Shown here piece by piece: positions 55,013 to 64,000 of a DNA stretch of 64,000 bases. The stretch comes from Bacillota bacterium (GTDB lineage: Bacteria; Bacillota; Clostridia; TANB77; CAG-465). The notes below the pieces were generated by a model, which did not search any database, was not told the origin of the DNA, and was given only the letters and a program-made list of their open reading frames with translations. Both the position numbers and the translations under genes were made by a program. Location of the stretch: the NCBI GenBank assembly GCA_023460235.1, contig JAEWRE010000039.1:62001-126000 (forward strand). Reading direction: 5' to 3'. The stretch's first letter is position 1; each line of letters opens with the position of its first letter.

Positions 55013-55531
55013 ATGAATGAAAAAGTACTTTTTACAGCGAAAGAAATTGATGATAACTTAGAAGTAATGGCTAAACAAATTGATAACTATATATCTACTA
55101 TCCCAATAAACGAAAGAGAAAACATTATATTTATTGGTTTGCTTTCTGGTTGCATACATTTTGTTAGTGATCTTACGAGAAAAATACAGTCTGATCATAA
55201 ATTAGCATTTATAAAAGCTAGTAGTTATTTAAACAATTCCAGAGGAGATTTAACTTTAGACATGAATATTAGCAGTGTTAAAAATAATCATGTAATAATA
55301 CTTGACGATATATGCGATACTGGTATAACATTAAATGCTGTTGTAAATAAATTAAATCAAGATGGACCTTTATCAATAAAAACTTGTGTTTTAATAAATA
55401 AATTAATTGATAACAAAAATCATACTCCTGATTTTAAAGTTTTTGATATTGAAAATGTATTTATTTATGGATACGGTCTAGATTATAACGAGTATAAAAG
55501 AAATTTAAAAGATATAAGAATTAAAATATAA
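55013..55531 (+). CDS. hpt: Hypoxanthine phosphoribosyltransferase
   Basis: 172 residues; ATG 55013 has GAGGGTGA in front. The PRPP-binding loop is VIILDDICDTGITL (residues about 98-111) and the C-terminal GYGLDYNEYKRNL is a signature of bacterial HPRTs. Purine salvage: base plus PRPP to IMP/GMP. The family's L-S-G start of the PPi loop appears as GLLSGCIHF. Terminator follows at once. Confidence 0.88.
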   Translation: MNEKVLFTAKEIDDNLEVMAKQIDNYISTIPINERENIIFIGLLSGCIHFVSDLTRKIQSDHKLAFIKASSYLNNSRGDLTLDMNISSVKNNHVIILDDICDTGITLNAVVNKLNQDGPLSIKTCVLINKLIDNKNHTPDFKVFDIENVFIYGYGLDYNEYKRNLKDIRIKI

Positions 55532-55533
55532 AC

Positions 55534-55567
55534 AAATAGCCTTAGATAAAAAATCTCAGGCTATTTT
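55534..55567. terminator. Terminator behind hpt
   Basis: AAATAGCCTTAGAT and ATCTCAGGCTATTTT pair with one mismatch. Confidence 0.78.
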
Positions 55568-55635
55568 CAAAATTTCTAAATTAATAATCATGTTATATCT
55601 ATAATAATATTATTTTATTTATATTTAAATGCACA

Positions 55636-56175
55636 TTAATGTTTCTCATTAACTTCTAAAATAGAAAATATATCATCATTATTTAGTTCTTTAATATTTA
55701 TAAAGGCTCCAATACCTGCAACAATTCCTCCAAGGCTTTCTATACCATTTACCATAGCTTTTATAGTATTTCCTGTTGCATATATGTCATCTATAATGTA
55801 GAATTTTTTCTTATCATATACATCATCAATAATTTTGGGAAAGCATAGTATATCTTTACCATATTCTTTTTCGTATTCTACTTGTAATTCAATTGTGCTA
55901 GGTGGTAATTTATTCTTTTTTCTTACTGGTATAAACGGGATATCTAATATTGCTGATACTGGACTACCAAGTAAAAAACCTCTTGCTTCAGGGGAAATTA
56001 TATAATCAATATTTTTATCCTTAATTTCATTTATAAATTCATTAATTATATCTTTATAAATTTTAGAATTGGTAAAAATTGTATTAATATCAATGAATTC
56101 TATCCCTTTTACAGGGAAATCCATTTCGGTTCTTAATTTTAAATCATATTCTAATCTAGTTTTTATTATTTTCAT
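55636..56175 (-). CDS. apt: Adenine phosphoribosyltransferase
   Basis: 179 residues. DFPVKGIEFIDI at the N-terminus, SPEARGF in the middle, and the PRPP loop FYIIDDIYATGNT are APRT hallmarks. Purine salvage of adenine. It is a divergent member (KIIDDV and KYxLPPSTIELQVEYE-like text for the flexible loop) but with all motifs. Convergent with hpt. Confidence 0.87.
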   Translation of the reverse strand: MKIIKTRLEYDLKLRTEMDFPVKGIEFIDINTIFTNSKIYKDIINEFINEIKDKNIDYIISPEARGFLLGSPVSAILDIPFIPVRKKNKLPPSTIELQVEYEKEYGKDILCFPKIIDDVYDKKKFYIIDDIYATGNTIKAMVNGIESLGGIVAGIGAFINIKELNNDDIFSILEVNEKH

Positions 56176-56229
56176 AAAATCGCCTCATTAACATTATATC
56201 ATAAAACAAATAAATATGACATTTCGCAA

Positions 56230-56270
56230 TAAAAAAAGGAATAACCATGTGCACTTTAGTTATTCCCTTT
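56230..56270 (-). terminator. Terminator of the holin-like gene
   Basis: AAAGGAATAAC and GTTATTCCCTTT pair, with the A run on the plus strand serving as T tail on the minus strand. Confidence 0.75.
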
Positions 56271-56276
56271 TACTAT

Positions 56277-56573
56277 TTATTCGTCTCCTATATAATCTAA
56301 TGCAATTTTGATTTCATCAAAGATTTTTTGTACAAAAGCAATAATTGTATCTTTATTAACTATATATTTGGAAAATGATGGTAAAATATCGTCTATTTTT
56401 TGTATGACATAATTAAATTTTTCTGAATTTTTACCATACTCAAATATTTCTTCTGCTTCAACTATTAACTTTATAGCTGCTTCTCTTATACCTTGTTTTT
56501 TTGCAGTAACATAGAAATTAAAAGCAAAAAATACTACTATTATAGCAAGTACAAATATTATTAATATATTCAT
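56277..56573 (-). CDS. Small membrane-anchored protein resembling LLH-type holins
   Basis: 98 residues. One N-terminal helix (ILIIFVLAIIVVFFAFNFYV), then an amphipathic soluble part (KLIVEAEEIFEYGKNSEKFN, YVIQKIDDILPSF). The order and the A-E-x-x-F/G-x-G-x-x-K-x-x-x-V pattern are those of the phage holin LLH family. No other phage gene is near, so it is a chromosomal member or remnant. Confidence 0.6.
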   Translation of the reverse strand: MNILIIFVLAIIVVFFAFNFYVTAKKQGIREAAIKLIVEAEEIFEYGKNSEKFNYVIQKIDDILPSFSKYIVNKDTIIAFVQKIFDEIKIALDYIGDE

Positions 56574-56744
56574 GTATAATCAACTCCTTTCTATGTATAT
56601 TAAAAAAATGAAATGAGTTATCATACACTAATATTATATGCAAAAAAATATATTGTTGTTTTATGTAATATCAACACTATTAGCGTTATTTATATAACTG
56701 TATAATTGTTTTAATTTAATTACTAATAGTGTATCATAATATAA

Positions 56745-57077
56745 ATGGATGGTGATAATTTGGAAGACAAAATAATAAACAAAAAATTATTTGGAAAGAA
56801 AATAAAAGAAGCAAGGGATAGACTTGGGTTTACGCAATTTGAATTAGCAGAAAAGATTGGTGTCTCTCAAAATTTCTTAGGAGACATTGAAAGAGGTATA
56901 AAACTTCCTAGTTTAAATACTTTAATACAATTATCAAATATATTAAAGCTTAGCTTAGATTCTATGTTTTCTGACTCTTTAAATAATATTGTCGCTGAGC
57001 CTGAAGATTTATATTATACTGATAGACAATTAACTATTATGAAAAATATAATAAAAACTATTAATGATAATTTCTAA
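56745..57077 (+). CDS. XRE-family helix-turn-helix regulator
   Basis: 110 residues. The HTH is FGKKIKEARDRLGFTQFELA, EKIGVSQNFLGDIERGIKLP, SLNTLIQLSNILKLSLD. A C-terminal tail of about 35 residues follows. The start could also be TTG 56760 behind GGTGA; I kept ATG 56745. Divergent from the holin-like gene; targets unknown. Confidence 0.88.
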   Translation: MDGDNLEDKIINKKLFGKKIKEARDRLGFTQFELAEKIGVSQNFLGDIERGIKLPSLNTLIQLSNILKLSLDSMFSDSLNNIVAEPEDLYYTDRQLTIMKNIIKTINDNF

Positions 57078-57098
57078 TATATATATATTCCTATACAT

Positions 57099-57139
57099 AA
57101 ATATCACCTCTAAACTTTATAAGTTAGAGGTGATATTTA
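57099..57139. terminator. Bidirectional terminator
   Basis: AAATATCACCTCTAA and TTAGAGGTGATATTT are exact complements between convergent genes. Confidence 0.85.
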
Positions 57140-57143
57140 ATAT

Positions 57144-57920
57144 TTAATTTTCCTTTATCTTAAAAAAGTTTATAGCATTTTTATATACTTTTTCAGATAC
57201 ATAATCTTGATCCATTTCTTTATATTCAGAAAGTTTTTTACAAATAATTGGCAAGTTAGCAGATGTATTTATAGTTCCTCTATATGGAACTGGTGAAAGA
57301 TATGGAGCATCAGTTTCTATTACAATTTTTTCAATAGGTATTTGCTTTATATATCTTCCAAAGCTTTCATTTCTTTTATATGTTATATTTCCACCAAAAG
57401 CAACTTTATAATTATCATTATTTAGCACTAATCTAACCAAATCATCACTTGGCTGAAAACAATGAAATAACGCACCATATTCAGGTCTATTTTCTTTTAT
57501 AATGTTATATGTGTCTAAAGATGCATCCCTAGAATGAATAACTATAGGTAGTTTAAGTGAATTAGCAAGTTCAATCTGATCAATAAAAAGATCCGCCTGA
57601 GCTAACTTATTATCACTTACAAAAGCATAATCAAGTCCAATCTCACCTATTGCTACTATTTTTTTATCAGTATTAGCTTGATATATATCGTATATATCTA
57701 TTGCCTTATCTTTATCTACATCATGAGGATGTACACCAATTGCACAATAAATATAGTCATATTTTTCCGATAATTCTAAGCTTTTTTCTGAACTTAATTT
57801 ATCATATCCTATATTTACTATATATTCAACTCCAACTTTTTTACATTCATCTAACACTTTATCTAAGTTGTCTTTATATGCATCATCATTATAATGTGCA
57901 TGTGTATCAATATATCTCAT
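57144..57920 (-). CDS. TatD-family metal-dependent hydrolase
   Basis: 258 residues. THAHYNDDAY has the first metal histidines, AIGVHPHD, GEIGLDYAF, PIVIHSRDA, FHCFQ and IETDAPYLSP follow in family order. TatD proteins are TIM-barrel deoxyribonucleases/hydrolases. Start behind GGGAGG. Last gene of a group with the histidine kinase. Confidence 0.94.
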   Translation of the reverse strand: MRYIDTHAHYNDDAYKDNLDKVLDECKKVGVEYIVNIGYDKLSSEKSLELSEKYDYIYCAIGVHPHDVDKDKAIDIYDIYQANTDKKIVAIGEIGLDYAFVSDNKLAQADLFIDQIELANSLKLPIVIHSRDASLDTYNIIKENRPEYGALFHCFQPSDDLVRLVLNNDNYKVAFGGNITYKRNESFGRYIKQIPIEKIVIETDAPYLSPVPYRGTINTSANLPIICKKLSEYKEMDQDYVSEKVYKNAINFFKIKEN

Positions 57921-57931
57921 GATTCCCTCCC

Positions 57932-59311
57932 CTACATTTTGGTTGGAAGTGCAACTATTACCTCTGTACCAACATCTACTGTACTTTTTATATCTATTGT
58001 TCCGTTATTTCCATCAACCATTTCTTTTACAATTGAAAGACCAAGTCCTGTTCCACCCATTTTTCTAGATCTAGCTTTATCAACTCTATAAAATCTTTCA
58101 AATATTCTTCCCAAATCATCTGCTGGTATTCCAATACCATTATCTATTACTTTTATATATACACTTTCATTTACTGAACCAACATAAACTTTTATCTCTC
58201 CTCCCTCAGGAGTGTACTTAATACTGTTACTTATAATATTCATTATTACTTGTTCAATTGAATCTTTATCAGCATATACATTTGGTGTATCCATAATAGT
58301 ATTAAATTCTAGTTTATGTCCTTTTTCCTCAGCAGAATATTTCATTTTTTCACAAACAACTTTAGCTAATTGATTAAGAGAAAACATTGTCTTTTTCATA
58401 GTAACTCTCTTATAATCAAATCTAGAAAGCTGTAATAAGTCAGATACTAGCCTGTCCATTCTATTTGCTTCTTGATTTATTACTTTTGAAAACTTAAATA
58501 TTTCTTGATATGTTAAATCACCATTCATTATAGTTTCAGAATATCCTTTTATTGATGTAAGCGGTGTTTTAAGCTCATGAGAAACATTTGCTACAAATTC
58601 TTTTCTCATATTATCAAGTTTTACATTTTCAGTTATATTTTTAATCATCATTATAACGCCCATTGGACTTAATTTATCACTAAAAAATGGTAAGAATACT
58701 ATATTTAAAACATTATCATCAAAATTAGTTTTAGCCTCTATACTTCTATAATTAGGCAAATACATTATTTTATCAAAATCAAGTTTTATGCCTAATTTAT
58801 TTGTTATCTTCTCAAAAGTATCATCAGTTAGCTCTATACCAAGCAGGTCCATTGCAGATTTATTCATATGAACTACTTGTTTTGATATAGAGAAAGCTAC
58901 AACGCCATCATCTATATGTTCAAGTATTATTTCTGTTTTACTTTGCTGACTATTTAGATCAAAGTGATTCTTTCTTATAACACCCATCATGGCAGAGTAT
59001 GACTCAATCATATCACTTAACTCAGCAAACTTATTATATTCTTTAAAATATTTAGTGTCATTAATTTTTCCATCTGCTACATTTTTCATACTTTTTTCTA
59101 TTTTTTTTATTGGAAAAATAATTATTCTTGAAAGTATATTAGCTACAATAGCAAAAACTACACACATAGTTAAAAGAATAATTATATTATTTATATCAAA
59201 TATATTACTAATATTAATAACTTTCGAAGATAGAATTATAGTAGTTATATATACTATAACTACTATCGCAATACTAAGAAAGATTATACTACCTTTTATA
59301 GATTTTTTCAT
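57932..59311 (-). CDS. Sensor histidine kinase, PhoR/WalK type
   Basis: 459 residues. Two membrane helices (about 8-28 and 40-62) with a very short outside loop, HAMP-like linker, PAS domain (about 110-220), HisKA VSHELKTPLTSIKGYSE (His near 243), and HATPase with NIISNSIKYTP, VIDNGIGIP, FYRVDKARS and GTGLGLSIVKE. The lack of a large extracellular domain resembles WalK of Lactobacillales/streptococci. Follows the response regulator by 19 nt. Confidence 0.93.
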   Translation of the reverse strand: MKKSIKGSIIFLSIAIVVIVYITTIILSSKVINISNIFDINNIIILLTMCVVFAIVANILSRIIIFPIKKIEKSMKNVADGKINDTKYFKEYNKFAELSDMIESYSAMMGVIRKNHFDLNSQQSKTEIILEHIDDGVVAFSISKQVVHMNKSAMDLLGIELTDDTFEKITNKLGIKLDFDKIMYLPNYRSIEAKTNFDDNVLNIVFLPFFSDKLSPMGVIMMIKNITENVKLDNMRKEFVANVSHELKTPLTSIKGYSETIMNGDLTYQEIFKFSKVINQEANRMDRLVSDLLQLSRFDYKRVTMKKTMFSLNQLAKVVCEKMKYSAEEKGHKLEFNTIMDTPNVYADKDSIEQVIMNIISNSIKYTPEGGEIKVYVGSVNESVYIKVIDNGIGIPADDLGRIFERFYRVDKARSRKMGGTGLGLSIVKEMVDGNNGTIDIKSTVDVGTEVIVALPTKM

Positions 59312-59330
59312 AACTTTCTCCTAATATTAA

Positions 59331-60032
59331 TTAATCTGCAATAAAATATCCCATTCCTCTTTTAGTTTGTATATATTTAGGATCCGCAGTATTTTTTTCT
59401 ATTTTTTCTCTAAGTCTTCTGATAGTAACGTCTACAGTTCTTACATCACCATAGAAATCGTAACCCCAAACACCTCTTAAAATTTGTTCTCTAGTAAATA
59501 CTTGATTAGGATTAGCAGATAACATTTTTAAAAGTTCAAATTCTTTTATTGTTAAATCAATAACTTTTTCATCTATTATTGCAATATATCTTTCAGGGTC
59601 AATAGTCATATCCTTAATTTTCATTCTTGTTTTTGATTGTTTTTTCTCTTCTTGTCTTTCAAATAAAACTTGTTTTCTAAGATTTGCTTTAACTCTTGCA
59701 ATAACTTCTCTGATACTAAATGGTTTTGTCATGTAATCATCTGCGCCAAGTTCTAAACCAATAATTTTATCAACAACTTCTTCTTTTGCCGTAAGCATAA
59801 TAATAGGGCAAGTCAATGTTTTCCTAATTTCCTTGCAAACATTAAATCCATCAATCTTAGGAAGCATTACATCTAGAAGAATTAAGTCAGGATTAATAGA
59901 TACCGCAAGCTGTATTGCTTCTTCTCCATCGTATGCAACACTGGTTGCAAACCCTTCTTTCTCTAGATTAAACTTCAAGATATCTACAATTGGTTTTTCA
60001 TCATCTACAATTAAAATCCTCTTTTCGTTCAT
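59331..60032 (-). CDS. OmpR/PhoB-family response regulator
   Basis: 233 residues. Receiver with IVDDEKPIVD, phospho-acceptor Asp in ILLDVMLPKIDG, K in the TMTKPFS region; winged-helix DNA-binding domain with DLTIKEFELLKML, REQILRGVWGYDFYGDVRTV and TVDVTIRRLREKIE. This end is nearly identical in form to WalR (VicR). With the kinase it forms a two-component pair, possibly cell-wall control; murI nearby fits but proves nothing. Confidence 0.94.
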   Translation of the reverse strand: MNEKRILIVDDEKPIVDILKFNLEKEGFATSVAYDGEEAIQLAVSINPDLILLDVMLPKIDGFNVCKEIRKTLTCPIIMLTAKEEVVDKIIGLELGADDYMTKPFSIREVIARVKANLRKQVLFERQEEKKQSKTRMKIKDMTIDPERYIAIIDEKVIDLTIKEFELLKMLSANPNQVFTREQILRGVWGYDFYGDVRTVDVTIRRLREKIEKNTADPKYIQTKRGMGYFIAD

Positions 60033-60176
60033 ATATTTTCACCCCATATTATTTCAATAATGACATTATACCATGTAAATTTTTTTTTTGCTATATTTTT
60101 TAAAAATATTTTCATTTTTTTGTAATATTTTTGTAATTATTGTATAAATCATTAGATTTGCGCTAAAAATAGCTAT

Positions 60177-60965
60177 TTATTGCTTAACTATAAATTTTAA
60201 ATTACAATCAGAAGGCAATATTTTTTTACAGTTTTCTTCAAAGTTGTTTCTATAATCACTCATAATAATGTGTACAATATTTTCTTTTTGATTATTATCT
60301 ATATTTTTTATTTCAAGCCATTCTTTATTCTTATTAAGATTAACAAATGCATTTCCAGCATCAATTATTTTTATATCAGGAAGCCTGTTTAATATGTATT
60401 TTTCTAATAAAATATAGTGTGTACAACCAAGAATAACAGTATCAATAAGACCATTATATTTTTCTACATATTTATTTACAGTATTTTGTATATATTCTTC
60501 ATCACTTATATTATTTTCTATAATATTTACGAATTCACTACAACCTTCTTTATATATTTTCAGATTTGAATACTTCTCTCTTATTCTATTTTCAAAAACG
60601 CCCTTCTTAATTGTAGCAGGCGTAGCGAGTAATAATACTGAATTATTTTTCGAACTATCCATATAGCTAACAATGGGATCAATTATATTATGAACTTGTT
60701 TAATTTTGTTGTTTTCATTAAATATAAAACTATTTGATATAGAGCTTAATGTTCCACATGCACATACACATTCATTTACTTTAACTTTTTCAAGTTCATT
60801 AATTATATTTGAACCTATTTTCTCTAACTCAGAATAATCTTTTTCACCATATGGATTATTTTTCAAATCAGCATAATAAAAATATTCATGATATGGATAC
60901 TTTAATATTAAATCCTTTAATACTGTTATGCCACCAAGACCTGAGTCAAACACTCCAATTTTCAT
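60177..60965 (-). CDS. murI: Glutamate racemase
   Basis: 262 residues. FDSGLGGITVLKDL and the second catalytic cysteine motif LGCTHYILL are standard; the first cysteine motif is CACGTLSS where most racemases have A-C-N-T-A. Peptidoglycan D-glutamate supply. The Asn-to-Gly change next to the catalytic Cys is unusual but the cysteine is kept. Isolated transcription unit. Confidence 0.85.
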   Translation of the reverse strand: MKIGVFDSGLGGITVLKDLILKYPYHEYFYYADLKNNPYGEKDYSELEKIGSNIINELEKVKVNECVCACGTLSSISNSFIFNENNKIKQVHNIIDPIVSYMDSSKNNSVLLLATPATIKKGVFENRIREKYSNLKIYKEGCSEFVNIIENNISDEEYIQNTVNKYVEKYNGLIDTVILGCTHYILLEKYILNRLPDIKIIDAGNAFVNLNKNKEWLEIKNIDNNQKENIVHIIMSDYRNNFEENCKKILPSDCNLKFIVKQ

Positions 60966-61067
60966 TTTATAGTCCTCCCTATATAACTACTTTTTAATTA
61001 AGTAATTATTTATACATTAAAATATTAAATATTATAAAAAAAGTGGAGAAAATATATATTCTCCGCC

Positions 61068-61661
61068 CTACATTTCTCTTCTACCTTCTAATGCTTTTAT
61101 CAATGTAATTTCATCAGTATACTCTAAATCTCCGCCAACTGGTATCCCATGTGCTATTCTAGTAACAATAATCCCAAGTGGCTTTATAAGTCTTGAAATA
61201 TACATAGCAGTAGCTTCACCTTCAACAGTTGGATTAGTTGCAAGGATTACTTCTTTTATTGATTCATCTTTTAATCTTTCAAGTAATTCTTTTACTTTTA
61301 TATCACCAGCAGTAATATTATTCATTGGAGATATTGAGCCATGTAACACATGATAGTATCCTTTATATTCATGAGTTTTTTCCATTGCAATCACATCTTT
61401 TACATTTTCAACTACACAAATAATCGAATTATCTCTTTTTGGATTAGAACAGATGTCACAAGGATCTTTTTCCGTAATATTATAGCACTTTGAACAAAAT
61501 CTAACATTGTTCTTAGCCTTTATTAAAGTTTCTGCCATTTCCTCTGCCACACTAATTGGTGATTCCAATACATAAAATGCAAGTCTGACAGCAGTCTTAT
61601 GACCAATTCCAGGCAATTTTTCAAATTGATTGATTAGTTTTGTTACAGTTTCTGAATACAT
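61068..61661 (-). CDS. recR: Recombination protein RecR
   Basis: 197 residues, the usual length. HhH start LPGIGHKTAVRLA, zinc motif CSKCYNITEKDPCDICSNPK, Toprim with CVVENVKD and ILATNPTVEGEATA, and the end of the Walker-like THRIAHGIPVG-like TRIAHGIPVGGDLEY. Works with RecF/RecO. Gene order dnaX-ybaB-recR is conserved in bacteria. Confidence 0.97.
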   Translation of the reverse strand: MYSETVTKLINQFEKLPGIGHKTAVRLAFYVLESPISVAEEMAETLIKAKNNVRFCSKCYNITEKDPCDICSNPKRDNSIICVVENVKDVIAMEKTHEYKGYYHVLHGSISPMNNITAGDIKVKELLERLKDESIKEVILATNPTVEGEATAMYISRLIKPLGIIVTRIAHGIPVGGDLEYTDEITLIKALEGRREM

Positions 61662-61669
61662 ATATCTAC

Positions 61670-62008
61670 CTAGAATAATCCTGGAACGTTAAATTGTCCA
61701 AGTTCAGCTTGCATCATAGAATCAGCTTTATTCAATGCTTCATTTACGGCAGTTAGTATTAAATCTTGTAGCATATCAATATCATCTTTATCCACAACTT
61801 CAGGTTTAATTATAATTTGTTTTATAACTTTATCTCCTGTAGCCTTAACAATTACAGCACCGCCACCTGCTGAAGTTTCAATTTCTTTTTTTGATACCTC
61901 TTCTTGCTTTAATTGCATGTCTTGTTGCATTTTTTGTGCTTGTTTTAACATATTTTGCATGTTTCCAAAGCCGCCACCGCCACCTGGAAATCCTCCAAAT
62001 TTACCCAT
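61670..62008 (-). CDS. YbaB/EbfC family nucleoid-associated protein
   Basis: 112 residues from ATG 62008 (GGGGAG upstream). Glycine-rich start MGKFGGFPGGGGGFGN, then NMLKQAQKMQQDM, and the core GGGAVIVKATGDKVIKQIII, DLILTAVNEALNKAD. DNA-binding dimer. Between dnaX and recR as usual. Confidence 0.95.
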   Translation of the reverse strand: MGKFGGFPGGGGGFGNMQNMLKQAQKMQQDMQLKQEEVSKKEIETSAGGGAVIVKATGDKVIKQIIIKPEVVDKDDIDMLQDLILTAVNEALNKADSMMQAELGQFNVPGLF

Positions 62009-62064
62009 ATTAATCTCCCCTTTCAATGTTTACTAAACAATTATAATATATTTGATCATATTTT

Positions 62065-63639
62065 TCAATCAATATTTACATAATCAACATTGTTTTCATT
62101 AAATAATTTTTCTACTTTACATACATTGTCTTCATTTTTATCATTAAGTTCTGCTCTAACAGACAAATCCAGTTCAAAATTTTCATAAAATATTGACTTA
62201 ATTGACTCTATACTCTCTTGCAATTTTAAAATGTTATATGCAAATGAATTAGATGAAATTACTATTGCCAAATTGCCAGATACATATATATCAGCACTAG
62301 CAAGTGCAGAATACAATTTTATTTTTCCACTTTCAACTATAATTTTCTTTAGTTCATCTATCTTATCAAATTTTCTAACATCTGCTGTTGCAGAAGATTT
62401 TATAGAATCACTATTTTTGGTTTCAGATCTTCTTATATTGCTTGGTTCTTGAGCAACAATATTAGATGTAATTGCAGTAGCAGAGTTCTGCTCATTATTA
62501 CCAATGCCAGTTGCAATTTTTGATTCAATATTTGATATTCTTTTCTTTATATTTTCAATATCAGTATTTTCTACTAAATTTTCATAGTCTTTAGAAATAA
62601 CTGTATTATTTGAACTAATGTTATTATTACATAATTCAACCAAACAACTTTTAAACACTATTTCTGGCCTTGCTGTTAAACGTAAATCATTATCAAGTTT
62701 TGAAAATTTATCTATTATTCCAACATATCTTGAAATCTCATTACTATCTTTCAATTTTATTAATTTATCTAAAAATTCGTTAGTTAATTGATATGCGAGT
62801 TGTCTTAAGTCTTTACCTTTTTGAATTATTTTATCCACACTATTAACAACCAAAATAGCATCTAAGTTTAAAATTCCATCAACCATTTCTGAAATTAATT
62901 TTGTGTCAATAGCACCAACTATTTCTTCAACCTTCGATTGCTCTAATACATCGGATTGCTCTGATATGCATCTATCTGCAATGCTAAGTGCATCCCTTAG
63001 CCCACCATCAGCAAGTCTAGCAATATATTTAATTGCTTCTTCTTCATATTTTATATTTTCTTCATCAAGTACAAATTTAACTCTATTAACTATGTCTATT
63101 TCAGATATCTTTGAAAAATCAAAACGCAGACATCTTGAAAGTATAGTAACAGGAATTTTGTGTTGTTCTGTAGTTGCAAGTATAAATACTACATTTTCTG
63201 GTGGCTCTTCTAAAGTTTTTAATAAAGCATTAAATGCACTTGTTGTAAGCATATGTGCTTCATCTATTATATATACTCTATACTTAACATCAATTGTTGC
63301 ATAAACAACTTCTTGGCGTATTTGTCTAATGTTTTCTACACTATTGTTTGAAGCCGCGTCCATTTCAACAACATCTGTTATATTACCAGATATTATTCCC
63401 TTACATACGCTGCATTCATTACATGGCTCACCGTCTATCGGATTCAAACAATTAATAGCTCTTGCAAAAACTTTAGCAGCACTTGTTTTACCAGTTCCTC
63501 TACTACCACTAAAAATATATGCATGTGATATTTTATTTGATTTAATCTGATTTTTAAGTATCCTAGTAACATTTTCTTGCCCAACTATACCATTAAAGTT
63601 ATATGGTCTATATTTTCTATATAATGCCATATATGCCAT
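62065..63639 (-). CDS. dnaX: DNA polymerase III gamma/tau subunit
   Basis: 524 residues. I chose ATG 63639 (MAYMALYRKYRP) because GAGGTGATAAAC precedes it; the longer open frame would run through the SRP RNA. P-loop GSRGTGKTSAAK, zinc CNECSVCKGI (with the preceding Cys), DEAH-like YIIDEAHML, sensor ATTEQHKIP, and a C-terminal tau-like part of about 170 residues. No clear frameshift signal for gamma seen. Confidence 0.96.
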   Translation of the reverse strand: MAYMALYRKYRPYNFNGIVGQENVTRILKNQIKSNKISHAYIFSGSRGTGKTSAAKVFARAINCLNPIDGEPCNECSVCKGIISGNITDVVEMDAASNNSVENIRQIRQEVVYATIDVKYRVYIIDEAHMLTTSAFNALLKTLEEPPENVVFILATTEQHKIPVTILSRCLRFDFSKISEIDIVNRVKFVLDEENIKYEEEAIKYIARLADGGLRDALSIADRCISEQSDVLEQSKVEEIVGAIDTKLISEMVDGILNLDAILVVNSVDKIIQKGKDLRQLAYQLTNEFLDKLIKLKDSNEISRYVGIIDKFSKLDNDLRLTARPEIVFKSCLVELCNNNISSNNTVISKDYENLVENTDIENIKKRISNIESKIATGIGNNEQNSATAITSNIVAQEPSNIRRSETKNSDSIKSSATADVRKFDKIDELKKIIVESGKIKLYSALASADIYVSGNLAIVISSNSFAYNILKLQESIESIKSIFYENFELDLSVRAELNDKNEDNVCKVEKLFNENNVDYVNID

Positions 63640-63661
63640 GTTTATCACCTCATACAAAATT

Positions 63662-63742
63662 ACACCAAACACATAGAGTGGGTTGTTTATTGCTGCTTCC
63701 TTCCGGATCTGACAAGGTTCACAATACTCTATTGTCTGGTGT
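63662..63742 (-). ncRNA. ffs: Signal recognition particle RNA, small bacterial type
   Basis: On the minus strand the sequence has GTGAACCTTGTCAGATCCGG and AAGGAAGCAGCAATAA, the conserved domain IV of SRP RNA with the GGAA tetraloop. The ends ACACCA and TGGTGT pair, giving a hairpin RNA of about 81 nt without Alu domain. It lies just upstream of dnaX, a common location. Confidence 0.95.
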
Positions 63743-63748
63743 ATGATT

Positions 63749-63777
63749 ATTATACAATAAATATAATAAAAAATCAA
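63749..63777 (-). promoter_or_regulatory. Promoter of the SRP RNA
   Basis: TTGATT (63777-63772) and TATAAT (63754-63749) with a 17-nt spacer, 7 nt before the RNA 5' end. Confidence 0.8.
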
Positions 63778-63820
63778 GTAAAAATAAAATTATAAAGTAT
63801 TTATACGCCGTTTATACTAT

Positions 63821-64000
63821 TATTTTATATAAAATCTATAATTATTTACATCTTCTCTTATAACGCTTATACCGTTGCTTAAAAGTTCTTCAGAAGGAAT
63901 GTCAAGTTTGAATTTGCAAACATTAACTTTACCAGTTGAATCAACAATATTTAAACTAAAGTTTAATTTGAAGTTTACTTCACTTATTTTTATACCTAGT
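63821..64000 (-). CDS. Hypothetical protein, C-terminal 59 residues (partial)
   Basis: An open frame enters from the right edge and ends at TAA 63821-63823. The visible text (VNFKLNFSLNIVDSTGKV, KLDIPSEELLSNGISVIRED) looks like a beta-sheet C-terminal domain. No family recognised. Confidence 0.6.

Noticed and set aside
56277..56573. Prophage inferred from the holin-like gene
   Set aside because: No other phage gene, integrase or lysin lies nearby; neighbours are housekeeping genes.
63640..63777. Longer dnaX start giving 46 extra residues
   Set aside because: The extension lies within the SRP RNA and its promoter; ATG 63639 has a good ribosome binding site.

Overview
The window is AT-rich DNA from a low-GC member of the Bacillota, read with the standard bacterial code (TGA is a stop). 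The core gene order dnaX–ybaB–recR, the short SRP RNA, the OmpR-type two-component pair, and an SRP-type/SipW-like secretion set fit an anaerobic, probably host-associated clostridial or RF39-like lineage. I cannot name the species.

Layout. (1) 1–1274: end of a gene that runs off the left edge. (2) 1405–1480: tRNA-Pro(UGG). Behind it, up to about 19.5 kb, lies an accessory region punctuated by four fragments of the tRNA 3' end (3988, 13844, 15294, 19471), as expected if several elements integrated serially at the same tRNA. Cargo: a decayed gene, a HEPN (DUF4209-like) gene, a two-gene cassette with SEC-C and DUF5677-like domains, an ABC transporter with a small exported protein, a WG-repeat-like protein, and a block with NUDIX, RsgA, a methyltransferase and a TetR regulator. 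(3) 20–22.3 kb: small housekeeping-type genes (DUF6544-like, EFR1-type flavodoxin/ferredoxin). (4) 22.4–30 kb: one operon for a soluble group-2-like [NiFe] hydrogenase with its protease and HypA, F, C, D, E. (5) 30.2–53.6 kb: a large surface/secretion system with TasA/camelysin-like exported proteins, three SipW-type signal peptidases plus two degenerate homologues, a membrane-anchored McrB-type AAA+ ATPase with a DUF2357-like partner, and a giant ~2,886-residue beta-helix surface protein. (6) 53.8–64 kb: ordinary chromosomal genes (hpt, apt, TatD, histidine kinase/response regulator, murI, recR, ybaB, dnaX, SRP RNA).

The most unusual signal is translational. Two accessory genes are interrupted by three apparent +1 frameshifts, and each break falls at an in-frame CGG codon followed by A (CGG-AC). 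Skipping the C gives GGA (Gly) and restores a canonical protein; in the ABC ATPase this rebuilds the D-loop N-G-L-D-P and a correct ATGA-type overlap with the next gene. Reading all chromosomal genes by eye I found no in-frame CGG Arg codon. This suggests CGG is unread or extremely slow in this organism and acts as a +1 shift site, although recent decay or sequence error must be excluded.

The second candidate for an undescribed system is the TasA/SipW/McrB-type AAA+ cluster. It pairs an ATPase class normally known from modification-dependent restriction with several exported fibre-like proteins and their dedicated peptidases.
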